Shown here piece after piece: positions 33,185-45,722 of a DNA stretch of 64,000 nucleotides. The notes below the pieces were generated by a model that was not told the origin of the DNA, made no database searches, and was given only the letters and a program-made list of their open reading frames with translations. The translations under genes were made by a program, and so were the position numbers. The stretch is from Fermentibacter sp964564435 (GTDB taxonomy: Bacteria; Fermentibacterota; Fermentibacteria; Fermentibacterales; Fermentibacteraceae): contig CAZMAT010000006.1 of assembly GCA_964564435.1 (NCBI GenBank), positions 62,001 to 126,000 of the forward strand, in the 5' to 3' direction. How positions within the stretch are numbered: position 1 is the stretch's first letter; each line of letters opens with the position of its first letter.

Positions 33185-36100
33185 ATGAAAGTTCTCGCCT
33201 GTCTTGCATTGATCTGCACCGCCGCCCGGGGATCCGTGGAACTCGTGTCCGACGGCCCGGGGGGATGCACCCTCCTCTTCGAAACCGGCCCGACCGCAGC
33301 CGCTACGACTGATCCCGACCACCTCTTCGACGGCATGGGGATCCTCTTCGAACCCGGCCGTCCCATGCTCCCGGTGCAGCGCGTCTACGTGCCGGTGCCC
33401 CCGGGCTCCGAACCGGTGCTGGAATACGCCGTCCTCGCTCGGTCTTCCGATCTCTCGCTCGCCCGCGAGGCCCGCAGGGCCCCCGCCCTCGAAGGCTCGG
33501 GCCTCTCGACGGTCGAGGTCGAGGCGCCCCCCCTCCCCGGCCCATCCCGCAACGTCGAGCTCGCCGGCGTGATCCCCCTGGCCGGCTTCAGCTTCGCCGC
33601 GATCGACATCTACCCGTGGCTCGGGGGCGCCGACGGCTCCTACGCCTCATCCGTACGGCTGGACCTTTCCTGGGACGGGAGCCGTGCCAGGCCGAGCCGC
33701 CCGACGAGGCTGGCCCGTCTGGTGTGCGGCTTCGACTTGCCGTTCTACAGGCTGGAGTCCTCCAGGGCCGACAGCCCATTCTGGGGGCTCCCATGGGCCC
33801 GTATCGAGATCAGCGAGACGGGCGGGTACGAGGTGACCTGCTCCGGGCTGGCCGGGGCGGGTTGCGACGTCGAAGGCGCGCAGTCCGCGAGCCTGGCGAT
33901 GTTCTCGGGCCCGGGGGAGATGTTCGGCTTCGATCCGGCCGAGGAGCATTCCCTCTCGCCGGTCGCCATACAGGTTCTCGACGGCGGAGACGGCATCTTC
34001 GACGGCGGCGACAGGATCAGGTTCGTGGGGATCGCCCTCTCCCGCTGGGTGCCCTACGCTTCGGGGGCAGCCTGGGTCCCGCACAGATGGGATGCGACGA
34101 ACACGTACTGGCTGACCTGGGGCGGGGAGCCCGGCCGCAGGATGGAGACCCTGCCGGCCGTCCCCGACGGATCGCCCCAGTACGGCGACTACACGGTGGA
34201 GACGCTGGTCGAACAGGAGAGCCAGTGGGATCCCGAACACAGCCAGACCACCGGCTGGGTCTGGACCACGATTTCCCCTGGCGACGGCTTCGACGCCCCG
34301 TACACCCTCGACTGCGAGCCCGCCGGCGTCGGCGAACTGAACGTGAGGCTCTGCGCCCCGGATATCCAGGCAGTCCATTACATGATCTACCTGGACGGCG
34401 ACCTGATTGCGGAGGGCAGCTGGTCCGGCGGAGGCGTGGAGACGGTCACCGTCTCCGGGATCGCCATCCCCGGCAATGGCACAGTCCGGGTCGAGAACAC
34501 CACTTCCGAGGACCACGACCTGTTCCTCGACTGGGTCAGGATCAGCGCGCCGGCAGCTCCGGGTCAGACAGCGGGCATGATGCTGATGCCGGGGATCGAG
34601 AGACAGGGGCGCTTCACGCTCTCCACCGGGCCCTTCGACTCCTCCTCCTCGCTCTACCTGCTGGAGGATTCGATGCCCACAGCCGCTCTCTCCGGCTTCG
34701 AGATCCAGGGGTCGGCCGCATCGTTCTCCCTCCAGGTGTCCGTGGACTCCAGGATCCTCGCCGTTGGCGGAAGTGACTGGCTCTCTCCCGATTCCATCGC
34801 CCCGGCGGACCCCGGCAGGCTGGTGGGGACGGTCACCGGAGCCGACATCCTCATCGTCACGCCCGAATCCCTGGCCGACGAGCTGTGGGGCCTGCTCTCT
34901 TTCTACTCATCCATGGGACTCGAGTGCGAGGTGGCCACCACCCGCGAGATCTACGACGAGTTCGGCCAGGGCGTGGCCGACCCGGGCGCCGTCAGATCCG
35001 CGGTCAGATGGGCCATGGACTCCTGGACGGAGCCTCCTTCGGGCGTTCTCCTGGTGGGCGACGGCCATCACGACCCGCTGGGCCACACGACGTCCGTCCC
35101 TTCGCTCATCTTCCCATGGTCCAGCCTGGGCTACAATGACACCCTTGTGGACGACCGCTACGTGATGGCGCACGAGGACGCCGACCTGCCCGAGCTGCCG
35201 ATCGCCAGGCTCCCGGTGCAGACCGGAGCCGAGCTCCTGACCTGCACGGCGAAGCTGCTCGCGCAGAGCTCCGGCGAGAACCAGGGGGCATGGACGAACC
35301 GGATGCTGTTCATCGCCGACGACGAATGGGGCGAAGGCGACAATTACGACGAGCTCTACCACACCAACGACACGGAGAGGCTGGCCGAGGAGATGGCCCC
35401 GCGCCGGATCGAGAGGGTGAAGTTCTACCTGATCGAGTACCCGTGGCCTCCCTCCGGCACGCACCCCAAGAAGCCAGAGGCCAGGGAGGACCTGCTGGCC
35501 CTGCTCTCCGAGGGCTTCGGCGCCGTGTGCTACCTCGGGCACGGGGCAGCGGAGCAGATCGCGCACGAGGGCGCGATGTACGGCTCCGACGTCTCACTGC
35601 TCGAGAACGGCGGAAGGCTGCCGGTCTCCTTCTGGGCCACGTGCGACGTGGGTCACTTCGACGGCACTGGCGACGACGCCATCGCGGAACGCCTCCTCCT
35701 GCATCCCGCTGGCGGCGGACTGGCCTCCGTGGCGGCCACGAGGGGCTGCTCCGGCCCATCCAACTACAGCCTCTGCCGGGCCGTCTTCGACAGCCTCTTC
35801 ACGCACCCGGACCTCACCGTTGCAGAGGCGCTCTGGCAGTGCAAGGTCGACCAGTCCGGCTCCTACTACATCAACAACAGGGGGTACGTGCTCTTCGGCG
35901 ATCTGACGACCCGCCTCCCCCGCCCCGACGGCGAGGCCGGTTTCACCGTGGAGGGCGACACCCTCCGGACCGGCGAGACGAACCACGTCTCCGGGACCTG
36001 CCGGCAGGGCGCCGGCTCCGTGTTCGTCACGGTCATGGAGTCCTCGAGCCCCGTCACCTACATCTGCAGGATGGGAAGCGAGATAGAGTACATGAAGTAC

Positions 36101-36931
36101 GGCGGGGCGGCCTTCCGGGGCAGTGCACCCGTGACGGCGGGCACGTTCGGGCTCGACTGCATCCTGCCGGTGCAGTCGGTCGACGGACCGTACGGGCGCG
36201 CCGGGGGCTCGGTGCCCGCTCCTTCCGACGTGGATGCCGGCGGGGCTGATCCGGTGCCCGTGGCGCAGGGGACTCCCGCAGGAGGCGACTACGAGGGCCC
36301 GGAGGCCGAGATGTGGATCGCAGGCCAGGAGGGCGTCGCGCACCCGGAGGTCTCGGGCGGGGCGACGCTCAGGGCGTCGATCTCCGATCCGTCCGGCATA
36401 TGCTTCCTGGGAGGACCGGGTAGACAGCTCACCCTGTTCGTCGATGCCACCGGCAGCGACGTCGGCGACTACTTCTCGTACCTGCAGGGCAGCACTACCG
36501 AAGGGCTCCTGGAGTGCGGCACCGGGTCGCTCTCCGTCGGCGAGCACAGGCTCATCCTCTGGAGCTTCGACGGCGTCGGCAACGGCTCGAGCGACACCCT
36601 CCTCGTATCCGTGAGGGAGGAGGGCAGCGTGTCGATCTCGGAGGCCCTCGTCTACCCGAATCCCGGAAACGGCCTGCGCTGCTTCAGTTTCAGGCTCTCC
36701 GAGGACGCGGCCGTGAGGGTATCGATCCACACCATCGCGGGCAGGTGCATCAGGACCATCGACGCCCAGTGCTCGCAGGGATACAACCAGATCCTGTGGG
36801 ACGGCATGGACGCCGACGGCGACGAACCCGCCACGGGTGCCTACGTCTACTTCATCGGTGCCGTGACCACGGGGACCTCGTCGTTCGAGAGCGAGACGGG
36901 CCTCTCCGGAGTGCTCGCGGTCGTGAGGTGA
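33185..36931 (+). CDS. C25 (gingipain/PorU-type) peptidase with C-terminal sorting domain, copy 2
   Basis: The 1248-residue paralogue of the preceding gene has a signal peptide (MKVLACLALICTAARG). Shared blocks include SPFWG-PWARIE, YWLTWGGEPGRRMET, YDEFGQGVADPGAVRS, GVLLVGDGHHDP and FYLIEYPWPPSGTHP. The catalytic pair is CYLGHGAAEQ (His786) and WATCDVGHFD (Cys820), again 34 residues apart. The FlgD-like sorting domain begins at VYPNPGNGLR (1156) and includes IHTIAGRCIRTID and DADGDEPATGAYVY. It has only a short AGGA ribosome site. The pair arose by duplication, and both copies look intact. Confidence 0.85.
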   Translation: MKVLACLALICTAARGSVELVSDGPGGCTLLFETGPTAAATTDPDHLFDGMGILFEPGRPMLPVQRVYVPVPPGSEPVLEYAVLARSSDLSLAREARRAPALEGSGLSTVEVEAPPLPGPSRNVELAGVIPLAGFSFAAIDIYPWLGGADGSYASSVRLDLSWDGSRARPSRPTRLARLVCGFDLPFYRLESSRADSPFWGLPWARIEISETGGYEVTCSGLAGAGCDVEGAQSASLAMFSGPGEMFGFDPAEEHSLSPVAIQVLDGGDGIFDGGDRIRFVGIALSRWVPYASGAAWVPHRWDATNTYWLTWGGEPGRRMETLPAVPDGSPQYGDYTVETLVEQESQWDPEHSQTTGWVWTTISPGDGFDAPYTLDCEPAGVGELNVRLCAPDIQAVHYMIYLDGDLIAEGSWSGGGVETVTVSGIAIPGNGTVRVENTTSEDHDLFLDWVRISAPAAPGQTAGMMLMPGIERQGRFTLSTGPFDSSSSLYLLEDSMPTAALSGFEIQGSAASFSLQVSVDSRILAVGGSDWLSPDSIAPADPGRLVGTVTGADILIVTPESLADELWGLLSFYSSMGLECEVATTREIYDEFGQGVADPGAVRSAVRWAMDSWTEPPSGVLLVGDGHHDPLGHTTSVPSLIFPWSSLGYNDTLVDDRYVMAHEDADLPELPIARLPVQTGAELLTCTAKLLAQSSGENQGAWTNRMLFIADDEWGEGDNYDELYHTNDTERLAEEMAPRRIERVKFYLIEYPWPPSGTHPKKPEAREDLLALLSEGFGAVCYLGHGAAEQIAHEGAMYGSDVSLLENGGRLPVSFWATCDVGHFDGTGDDAIAERLLLHPAGGGLASVAATRGCSGPSNYSLCRAVFDSLFTHPDLTVAEALWQCKVDQSGSYYINNRGYVLFGDLTTRLPRPDGEAGFTVEGDTLRTGETNHVSGTCRQGAGSVFVTVMESSSPVTYICRMGSEIEYMKYGGAAFRGSAPVTAGTFGLDCILPVQSVDGPYGRAGGSVPAPSDVDAGGADPVPVAQGTPAGGDYEGPEAEMWIAGQEGVAHPEVSGGATLRASISDPSGICFLGGPGRQLTLFVDATGSDVGDYFSYLQGSTTEGLLECGTGSLSVGEHRLILWSFDGVGNGSSDTLLVSVREEGSVSISEALVYPNPGNGLRCFSFRLSEDAAVRVSIHTIAGRCIRTIDAQCSQGYNQILWDGMDADGDEPATGAYVYFIGAVTTGTSSFESETGLSGVLAVVR

Positions 36932-36968
36932 TCCGGGAGGGCAGGGGCACGGGAGGAGCAGGGAACCG

Positions 36969-38141
36969 ATGAGCGCCGACGAGTCTCTGGGCAAGATCCG
37001 ATGGCTCTGGAAGGAGATCGAGGGGGCCAGGGACCGGGGCGACCCGGAGGGCGAGAGGGAGGGCCTCGAGAGGCTCCTGGCCGATCCGGCGGTCAAGTCC
37101 ACCCCCGACGAGGACCTCGCCATCCTCTCCCTCTCCAGGCTCGATCTGATGGAAGGCAGGGCGAGGGATGCCGCGCAGAGGATGGCGGGCTTCCAGTGGC
37201 ACGGGGTGCCGGGCCCGGCCTCACTGCTCCTGGCTTCGGACGTCTTCCTGAGGCTCGACTGGTTCGACCCGGCGAGGGAATGCCTCGAGGAGTACGTCAA
37301 ATCCTGCCCCGAGGACCTCGACGCCCGCAGGAAGCTTGGTCTATCCCTGCTGCTCCTGGACAGGGACCCCGAAGCCGAGAGGGCGCTGCTGGCCGTCGCC
37401 AGGCGCGAACAGAACAGCGTTCCCGCGACGCTGGCCTACCTGGCGCTCCTCGAGGCCAAGCGCGGCAGGCTCGAGGAGAGCCTCCATCTTCTGATACAGG
37501 CCCGCGACCTGGCTCCCTTCGACTCCAGGATCGAGCACACCCTCCTCCGCATCGAGGCGCTCCGCGTCTCTACGAAGCGCAGGGCCATGTCAGTGCAGGA
37601 CCCCGCAGCCGGCGACAGGGACATGGTCCCCGGGATGGCCGCGGGGATGATGCAGGTCCACGGGTACGGCAGGGAGCTGGCCGAGAAGGCGCGGACCCTC
37701 TGGGACGCCTTCCTCGAATCGAGGGGGAGTGCTCCCGCCGGCAGGAAGCCGGCGATCTGGGCTGCCGCCCTCGAGTACGCCGTCACCATGAACGGCCCGC
37801 ACTACACGCAGGAGGAGCTGGCCGCGGAGTACGGCGTATCGGAGAGCAGGCTCAAGCAGCGCTTCGGCGAGCTGTCCCGCGCCGTGGACCTGGAGGCCTT
37901 CAACAGGGCCGACCTTCTGGCCCGCACCGCCGGCGAAGGCCGCGACCTGCTCCTGCGGGTGAAGAGCAGCGGGCTGTCGGACGTGCTCGCATCCCTGGCC
38001 GCCCGGCTCGGCGACTTCTCCTCCCCCGCCGACGCGGTCGAGTGGGTGCTCTCGCGCTCAACGCCCCAGACCGACTCCGAGCGAGCCGAGCTGGAGGAGT
38101 TCGTGGCGTGGATGTGGAAGGGCAGGACCCGCCGGGGGTAG
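36969..38141 (+). CDS. TPR protein with C-terminal helix-turn-helix-like region
   Basis: The 390-residue protein has no signal peptide. Residues about 75-190 form TPR-type helical pairs (WFDPARECLEEYVKSCPEDLDARRKLGLSLLLLD; RLEESLHLLIQARDLAPFD). A later segment, AALEYAVTMNGPHYTQEELAAEYGVSESRLKQRF, resembles the cyclin/HTH-type module seen with TPR or SEC-C proteins and may bind nucleic acid. It is cytoplasmic and its function is not known. GGGAGGAG precedes the ATG. It follows the C25 gene by 37 bases and precedes the pyruvate phosphate dikinase promoter. Confidence 0.6.
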   Translation: MSADESLGKIRWLWKEIEGARDRGDPEGEREGLERLLADPAVKSTPDEDLAILSLSRLDLMEGRARDAAQRMAGFQWHGVPGPASLLLASDVFLRLDWFDPARECLEEYVKSCPEDLDARRKLGLSLLLLDRDPEAERALLAVARREQNSVPATLAYLALLEAKRGRLEESLHLLIQARDLAPFDSRIEHTLLRIEALRVSTKRRAMSVQDPAAGDRDMVPGMAAGMMQVHGYGRELAEKARTLWDAFLESRGSAPAGRKPAIWAAALEYAVTMNGPHYTQEELAAEYGVSESRLKQRFGELSRAVDLEAFNRADLLARTAGEGRDLLLRVKSSGLSDVLASLAARLGDFSSPADAVEWVLSRSTPQTDSERAELEEFVAWMWKGRTRRG

Positions 38142-38172
38142 TTGCCGCCAGGCCGCATCCCTTGGTTATAAT
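38142..38172 (+). promoter_or_regulatory. Promoter of the pyruvate phosphate dikinase gene
   Basis: TTGCCG (38142-38147), a 19-base spacer and a perfect TATAAT (38167-38172) lie just after the stop of the TPR gene, 76 bases before the GTG start. It is the best sigma-70-like promoter in the window. Confidence 0.6.
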
Positions 38173-38190
38173 CCGATCTGAGTATTCTGA

Positions 38191-38205
38191 GGCGGCTTCC
38201 CCGCC
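38191..38205 (+). promoter_or_regulatory. Hairpin in the dikinase mRNA leader
   Basis: GGCGG (38191-38195), loop CTTCC, CCGCC (38201-38205) forms a small GC-rich hairpin in the leader, followed by a direct repeat of GCAGT units (GCAGTGCAGTGCAGT, 38210-38224). No known riboswitch fold is recognised. Confidence 0.35.
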
Positions 38206-38248
38206 GCCGCAGTGCAGTGCAGTCCCTAACAACCGATTGGCGGTCCCG

Positions 38249-41004
<2,756 letters not shown>

Positions 41005-41008
<4 letters not shown>

Positions 41009-43446
41009 TAGAGAGGAACCAGCGCATTGTCATCGCCGAGAGCGATGCAGAACTCGCCCTGATGCTGTCGAAGGCCCTCCGCATGGAGGGCCTTCACGCC
41101 GATACCGTACCGGACGGGATCGAGGCCATCAGGAAGGCCTGGCAGATCATGCCGGACCTCGTCCTGTGCGGCTTCTACCTCCCTGGGCTCGGCGCCCTCA
41201 GGGTCGTCAGGTACCTTCGCAGCCATCCGGCCTTCAACGGGCTGAAGACCGCCGTCCTCCTCCCGCGCCAGGACAGGCTGACCGCCTCGAGGGCCCGCAG
41301 GGCGGGGGCTGACATGACCCTGGACATGCCCATCGAGCCGCGCGAGTTCGTCGAGAAATGCGTCGGGCTGCTGGACGAGGCCAGCGGACGCCCGCAGGCG
41401 AATCTCTCCCCGGGGTCATTCCCCGACAGGGTCTCGATCCTCGAGGAGCTCACCGGGGTTCTCGAGAAGAGGCTGGACAGGCTCGAAGCCATGCAGGACC
41501 TCATGCCGGAGATGGGCATGAGCCCCTCGGTGCACGAAGTGTTCCGGAACATCGCATCGGGCGTGCTCACCGACCTGGGCTTCGACAGGGTGCAGGTCTT
41601 CCAGTTCCTCCGCGAGCCCGGCGAACTCCGCATCGAAGCCGCTCTCGGCCGGGGGGTGCCCTCGGACATACAGCAGCAGGCCACCAGGCTGTCGTCTGTC
41701 GAGGGGCTCCCGGTGGCCATCGCGATCCGGGAGAGGAGGCAGGTGCGGTCGTCCGAGGTCGGGATACCCGAGATCAGGCTCTCGTGGGCCGGATCGACGG
41801 ACTACGTCGACACCCCGCTCGCCGACTCCGCAGGCGTGATGGGCGTCGTCAGGTGCGACTGCCATGTCACGGAGAGGCCCATGGGACCCGACGACCTCGA
41901 TGCCCTGAAGGACTTCTGCGTAAGGGCGGCGTGCGTGCTCCGCAACGTGATGGACCAGGAGGAGATTGCGGCGGCGAGGGATCAGAACTCGATCGTCCTC
42001 TCGAGCCTCGGCTCGTCCCTGATAATGATAGACCAGTCGGGGCGCATCACCGAGGCGATCGGGACGGAATCCCTCATGGGCCTCAAGCCGTCCGCCCTTA
42101 TGGGTCGCACCCTGTCCGAGGCCGCCCCGGCCGTCGCGGGCGAGGGGCGTCTGGAGATGCTCGGAAAGGTCCTCCTCGAGGGCAGGTCCTGCGTCGAGAA
42201 CGGGGTGGCGCTGAACAGGCCGGGCGGAGGGTCGGTTCTCCTCAACCTGCGCTTCGTCCCCTACCGCAGCGGGGGCCGGATCACCGGCGCAGTCCTTCTG
42301 GCCGTGGACGTCACCGAGGAGCAGACCCTGAGATCGGATCTGAAGCAGCGCAACGAGGAGCTGGAGATGATGTCGAGGATCGGGAGGGACCTCAACTCGA
42401 CCCTGGAGCTGGACGAGATCTGCGACCTCCTCCTCCGGAGCCTGAGGCTGTTCTATCCCGAGGAGAACATCTCGATACTCCTCCCCGAGGACGACTCGGA
42501 TTCGGGCGTCCCCGAGAAGCTCGTCGTCAAGGCCGGCTGCGGCTATTCGGCGGACGAGCCCGGCCTCGAGCACCCCGTCATGCTCTCCGGCCCCATGTAC
42601 GACTCGGTGCGGGAGGAGCCCAGATCGAGGAACCTGTCGATGCTCGGGATCATCGGGGGGGCCTTCATGGGCGCCAGGGTGCTCAACATCCCCGATGTCT
42701 CGCAGGAACCCAGGTACATAGAGGACTTCAACACCACGAGGAGCGAGATCGCCGTCCCGATGCTGATACAGGACAAGGCCACGGGCGTGATCGACATCCA
42801 GAGCCGGAGGAGGAACAGGTTCGACACCGACTCGGTGCGCAGGGTATCCAGCCTGGCCAACAACGCCGCCACCGCGGTGGAGAACGCCAGGCTCCACGCC
42901 CGGGCATGGGAGGCCGCCCAGAGGGACAGGCTCACGAATCTGAGGAACCTCAGGTTCTACGAGGAGAGGATAAGGGAGGAACTCGAGAGGGCGACCAGGT
43001 ACAACTACGAGTGTTCCCTCCTGATGATAGACGTCGACGATTTCAAGAACTACAACGACCACTACGGCCATCCCATGGGCAACACCCTCCTCCGCACCCT
43101 GGCGCGGACCATCTCCGGAGCCCTCAGGGAGAAGATCGACACCCTCGTCAGGTACGGGGGCGAGGAGTTCGTCAGCATCCTCCCGCTCACCGGCGGCAAG
43201 GTGGCCGCCGAGATAGCAGAGAGGATCAGGCAGATGGTGATCGACAACAACCCGGAGATCCCCCACGCCGCCGACCAGCCCCTGGGCTGCGTGAGCGTCA
43301 GCATCGGCGTTGCCACGTTCCCTTCGGACGTCAGCGACAGGGAGCGGCTCCTCGACATAGCCGACAAGCGCATGTACATGGGCAAGAGAGCCGGCAAGAA
43401 CAGGGTCATGGCGCCGGCCTTCGGCAACTGCCCCCCCATTCCCTGA
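41005..43446 (+). CDS. Diguanylate cyclase with degenerate receiver, GAF and PAS domains
   Basis: The 813-residue cytoplasmic signalling protein has, in order, a receiver-like domain (1-125), a GAF-like domain (about 170-330), a PAS domain (about 335-445, SLIMIDQSGRITEAIG), a second GAF domain (about 460-640) and a GGDEF domain with RYGGEEF (718-722). The cyclase motif is intact, so it should make c-di-GMP. The receiver lacks the phosphorylated aspartate (Gly56 in PDLVLCGFYLP), and the conserved lysine is Met108, so it cannot be switched by normal phosphotransfer. Before GGEEF the sequence is REKID instead of the RxxD inhibitory site. The GTG start overlaps the ppdK stop. A GT4 gene follows by 4 bases, hinting at c-di-GMP control of glycan synthesis (inference). 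Confidence 0.85.
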
Positions 43447-43450
43447 AGAC

Positions 43451-44596
43451 ATGCGCCTCTGCGACGCGACGATGTTCTGGAGCGCGGCGGGAGGCGGCGT
43501 CAGGCGCTATCTCGAGCACAAGAGAGCCTGGCTGGGCGGCCTTCCGGGCGACATAAGGCATCTGCTCGTGATCCCGGGCGCCGGAAGCGGCCTCGTGACG
43601 GACGGGATGCTCTCGACCGCCACCGTGAGATCGCCCTCCCTCTTCTTCTCGCCCGGATACCGCACCCCGGTCTCCCTCGGCCCCGCACTCGACTTCCTGG
43701 AGGGATGGAAGCCCGACCTCGCCGAGGGGGGGTGCCCCTTCAGGCTGAGGAAGGCGCTGTCAGTCTGGTCCAGGGACTCGGGAAGGCCCGTGTTCGACTA
43801 CTATCATGCCTTCTTCCCGCTTTCATACACCGAGGCGGTCTTCGGGGCCCGGCGGTCCGCGCTGAGGAGCGCCCTCGAGAGGGCGGGCTGGGCCTACCTC
43901 AGATCGGTCTATGCGGACAGCAGGAGGGTCTTCGTGGCATCCCCGCCGGTCAGGGATGTCCTGGCATCCCACGGGATCGTCAACACGGAGCTGGCCCCGC
44001 TCGGTGTCGACACCGGCCTCTTCCGGCCCGGTGCCACTCGGAAGGGCGACCCGGTCATCCTCTTCGTTGGAAGGCTCACTCGCGAGAAGGGATTCGAGAT
44101 GGTCCTCGAGGCGTTCTCCATCCTGTCGAGCAGGAGGAGGGCGAAGCTGGTCGTCGTGGGGGACGGGATCATGAGGGAGAGGGCCCTGGAGGCCGCGAGG
44201 CTCGATCCCGACGTATCCTATCTCAGATTCCTGGACCCCGGACACCTCGCCGGAGTCTACAGGGAGGCGAGCGTGCTGCTCTCGGCCGCCCCTGCCGAGA
44301 CGCTGGGCCTGACCTTCCTCGAAGCCCTCGCGAGCGGAGTCCCCGTTGTCGGGCTGGCCGGGAGCGGCCTGATGGACACGTTCCCCCCCGGTATCTCGAG
44401 GGCGGTCGGGCAGGCCTCTCCCGAAGCCCTCGCGGAAGCGGTCTCGGACATGCTGGACGACCCTCCCGACCCGGCCGCCTGCCGCAGCCATGCCGAGGGC
44501 TACTCCTGGCCCGGGAGGCTGGCACGCATAGCAGGGAGGGAGCTGGCTCTCGCCGGGATGGAAGTGCCCGGCTGGATCGGAGAGATGCATGAGTGA
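43451..44596 (+). CDS. Family 4 glycosyltransferase
   Basis: The 381-residue GT-B enzyme has an N-terminal acceptor domain and a donor domain starting at VILFVGRLTREKGFEMVLEAF, followed by LVVVGDGIMRERALEAARL and the E-x7-E region APAETLGLTFLEALASGVPVVG. The segment GVDTGLFRPG before the donor domain is typical of the family. The sugar and acceptor are unknown. It follows the diguanylate cyclase by 4 bases and overlaps the DUF362 gene by 8. Confidence 0.87.
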   Translation: MRLCDATMFWSAAGGGVRRYLEHKRAWLGGLPGDIRHLLVIPGAGSGLVTDGMLSTATVRSPSLFFSPGYRTPVSLGPALDFLEGWKPDLAEGGCPFRLRKALSVWSRDSGRPVFDYYHAFFPLSYTEAVFGARRSALRSALERAGWAYLRSVYADSRRVFVASPPVRDVLASHGIVNTELAPLGVDTGLFRPGATRKGDPVILFVGRLTREKGFEMVLEAFSILSSRRRAKLVVVGDGIMRERALEAARLDPDVSYLRFLDPGHLAGVYREASVLLSAAPAETLGLTFLEALASGVPVVGLAGSGLMDTFPPGISRAVGQASPEALAEAVSDMLDDPPDPAACRSHAEGYSWPGRLARIAGRELALAGMEVPGWIGEMHE

Positions 44597-45722
44597 CGTC
44601 TGCCTGCGCCAGGGGCTCCGGTACGACAGGGACGAGCTCGCGCCGGTGCTCGCAGGGATGGTGGAGGCCGCCGGCGGGTGGCCGGCGAAGGCCGTGCCCG
44701 GCGCGAGGGTGCTCCTGAAGGTGAACATGCTGACCGCGAAGGACCCTTCGCGGGGCATCACGACCCATCCGGAGGTCGTCGCCGCGATGGCCCTGCTCTT
44801 CAAGGCGCGGGGGTGCAGCGTGGCTGTCGGCGACAGCCCGGGCGGAGCCATAGGAGGCATAGAGCGCTACTGGAGGAACTGCGGGTTCGAACCGCTGGTC
44901 GGGGATCCCGGAGTCGAGCTGGTCTCCTTCGAGCGGGCCGGCAGCGTGGAGCTCGAGGCTGGAGGCAGGACGTACCGCATCGCGAAACCGGTTCTCGAGT
45001 ACGACGTCCTGGTCAACATGTGCAAGTTCAAGACCCACATGTACTGCCGGCTCACGAACGCCGTGAAGAACTGCTTCGGAGCAGTCCCCGGGATCGGGAA
45101 GGCGATGATCCACAGCTACGCCGTCAAGCCGCGCATCCTGGCCGGCTACATCGCCGACATATACACGCTGGTCCCGTTCGACATGGCCGTGATGGACGCG
45201 ATCCTGGCCATGGACGGGCGGGGGCCGGGCACCGACGGGCATCCCAGGATGGACGGCATACTGGGCGTGGCGAAGGACGGGGTCCTGCTCGACATGGTCA
45301 TGTCATCCATCGCCGGCCTCGGGCCCGAGGATCTGGACACCACCCGCGAGGTCCGCAGGAGAGGGCTCGGGAAGCCCTTCCGGGAGATCACGGTGGACGG
45401 GACCGCCGTCCTCCCCGGCTTCGACATCCCCTCGACCTGGTTCTACGATTACATCCCCCACTTCGCCGGAGCGCTGGCCAGGGCGTTCGTGAAGACGGTC
45501 CCGACGGCGGGCGCGAAGTGCACGGGCTGCGGTTTCTGCGCGAAGAGCTGCCCCGTGGGGGCCATAACGATCGAGGACGGCCGGGCGAGTATGGATCGCA
45601 GGAGGTGCATCGTCTGCCTGTGCTGCCACGAGCTCTGTCCGGAGAACGCGATCACGGTCCGCAATCCGCTGAAGAGAAGGAACCGCGGCGGCGGGGAGGC
45701 TACTCCAGCGGCAGGTAGATGA
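44589..45722 (+). CDS. DUF362 protein with C-terminal 2[4Fe-4S] ferredoxin domain
   Basis: The 377-residue protein has an N-terminal DUF362 domain (VLLKVNMLTAKDPSRGITTHPEVV; VGDSPGGAIGGIERYW; CKFKTHMYCRLTNAVKNCFG). It ends in a ferredoxin module with two CxxCxxCxxxCP clusters, CTGCGFCAKSCPVGAI and CIVCLCCHELCPENAI. This fusion is widespread in anaerobes and suggests an iron-sulfur electron-transfer role, but the reaction is not known. It fits an anaerobic lifestyle. Its 3' end overlaps the convergent gene by 23 bases. Confidence 0.88.
   Translation: MSDVCLRQGLRYDRDELAPVLAGMVEAAGGWPAKAVPGARVLLKVNMLTAKDPSRGITTHPEVVAAMALLFKARGCSVAVGDSPGGAIGGIERYWRNCGFEPLVGDPGVELVSFERAGSVELEAGGRTYRIAKPVLEYDVLVNMCKFKTHMYCRLTNAVKNCFGAVPGIGKAMIHSYAVKPRILAGYIADIYTLVPFDMAVMDAILAMDGRGPGTDGHPRMDGILGVAKDGVLLDMVMSSIAGLGPEDLDTTREVRRRGLGKPFREITVDGTAVLPGFDIPSTWFYDYIPHFAGALARAFVKTVPTAGAKCTGCGFCAKSCPVGAITIEDGRASMDRRRCIVCLCCHELCPENAITVRNPLKRRNRGGGEATPAAGR

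Noticed and set aside
38210..38224. CRISPR-like or iteron repeat (GCAGTGCAGTGCAGT)
   Set aside because: Only three five-base units without spacers; too short for an array or an origin.
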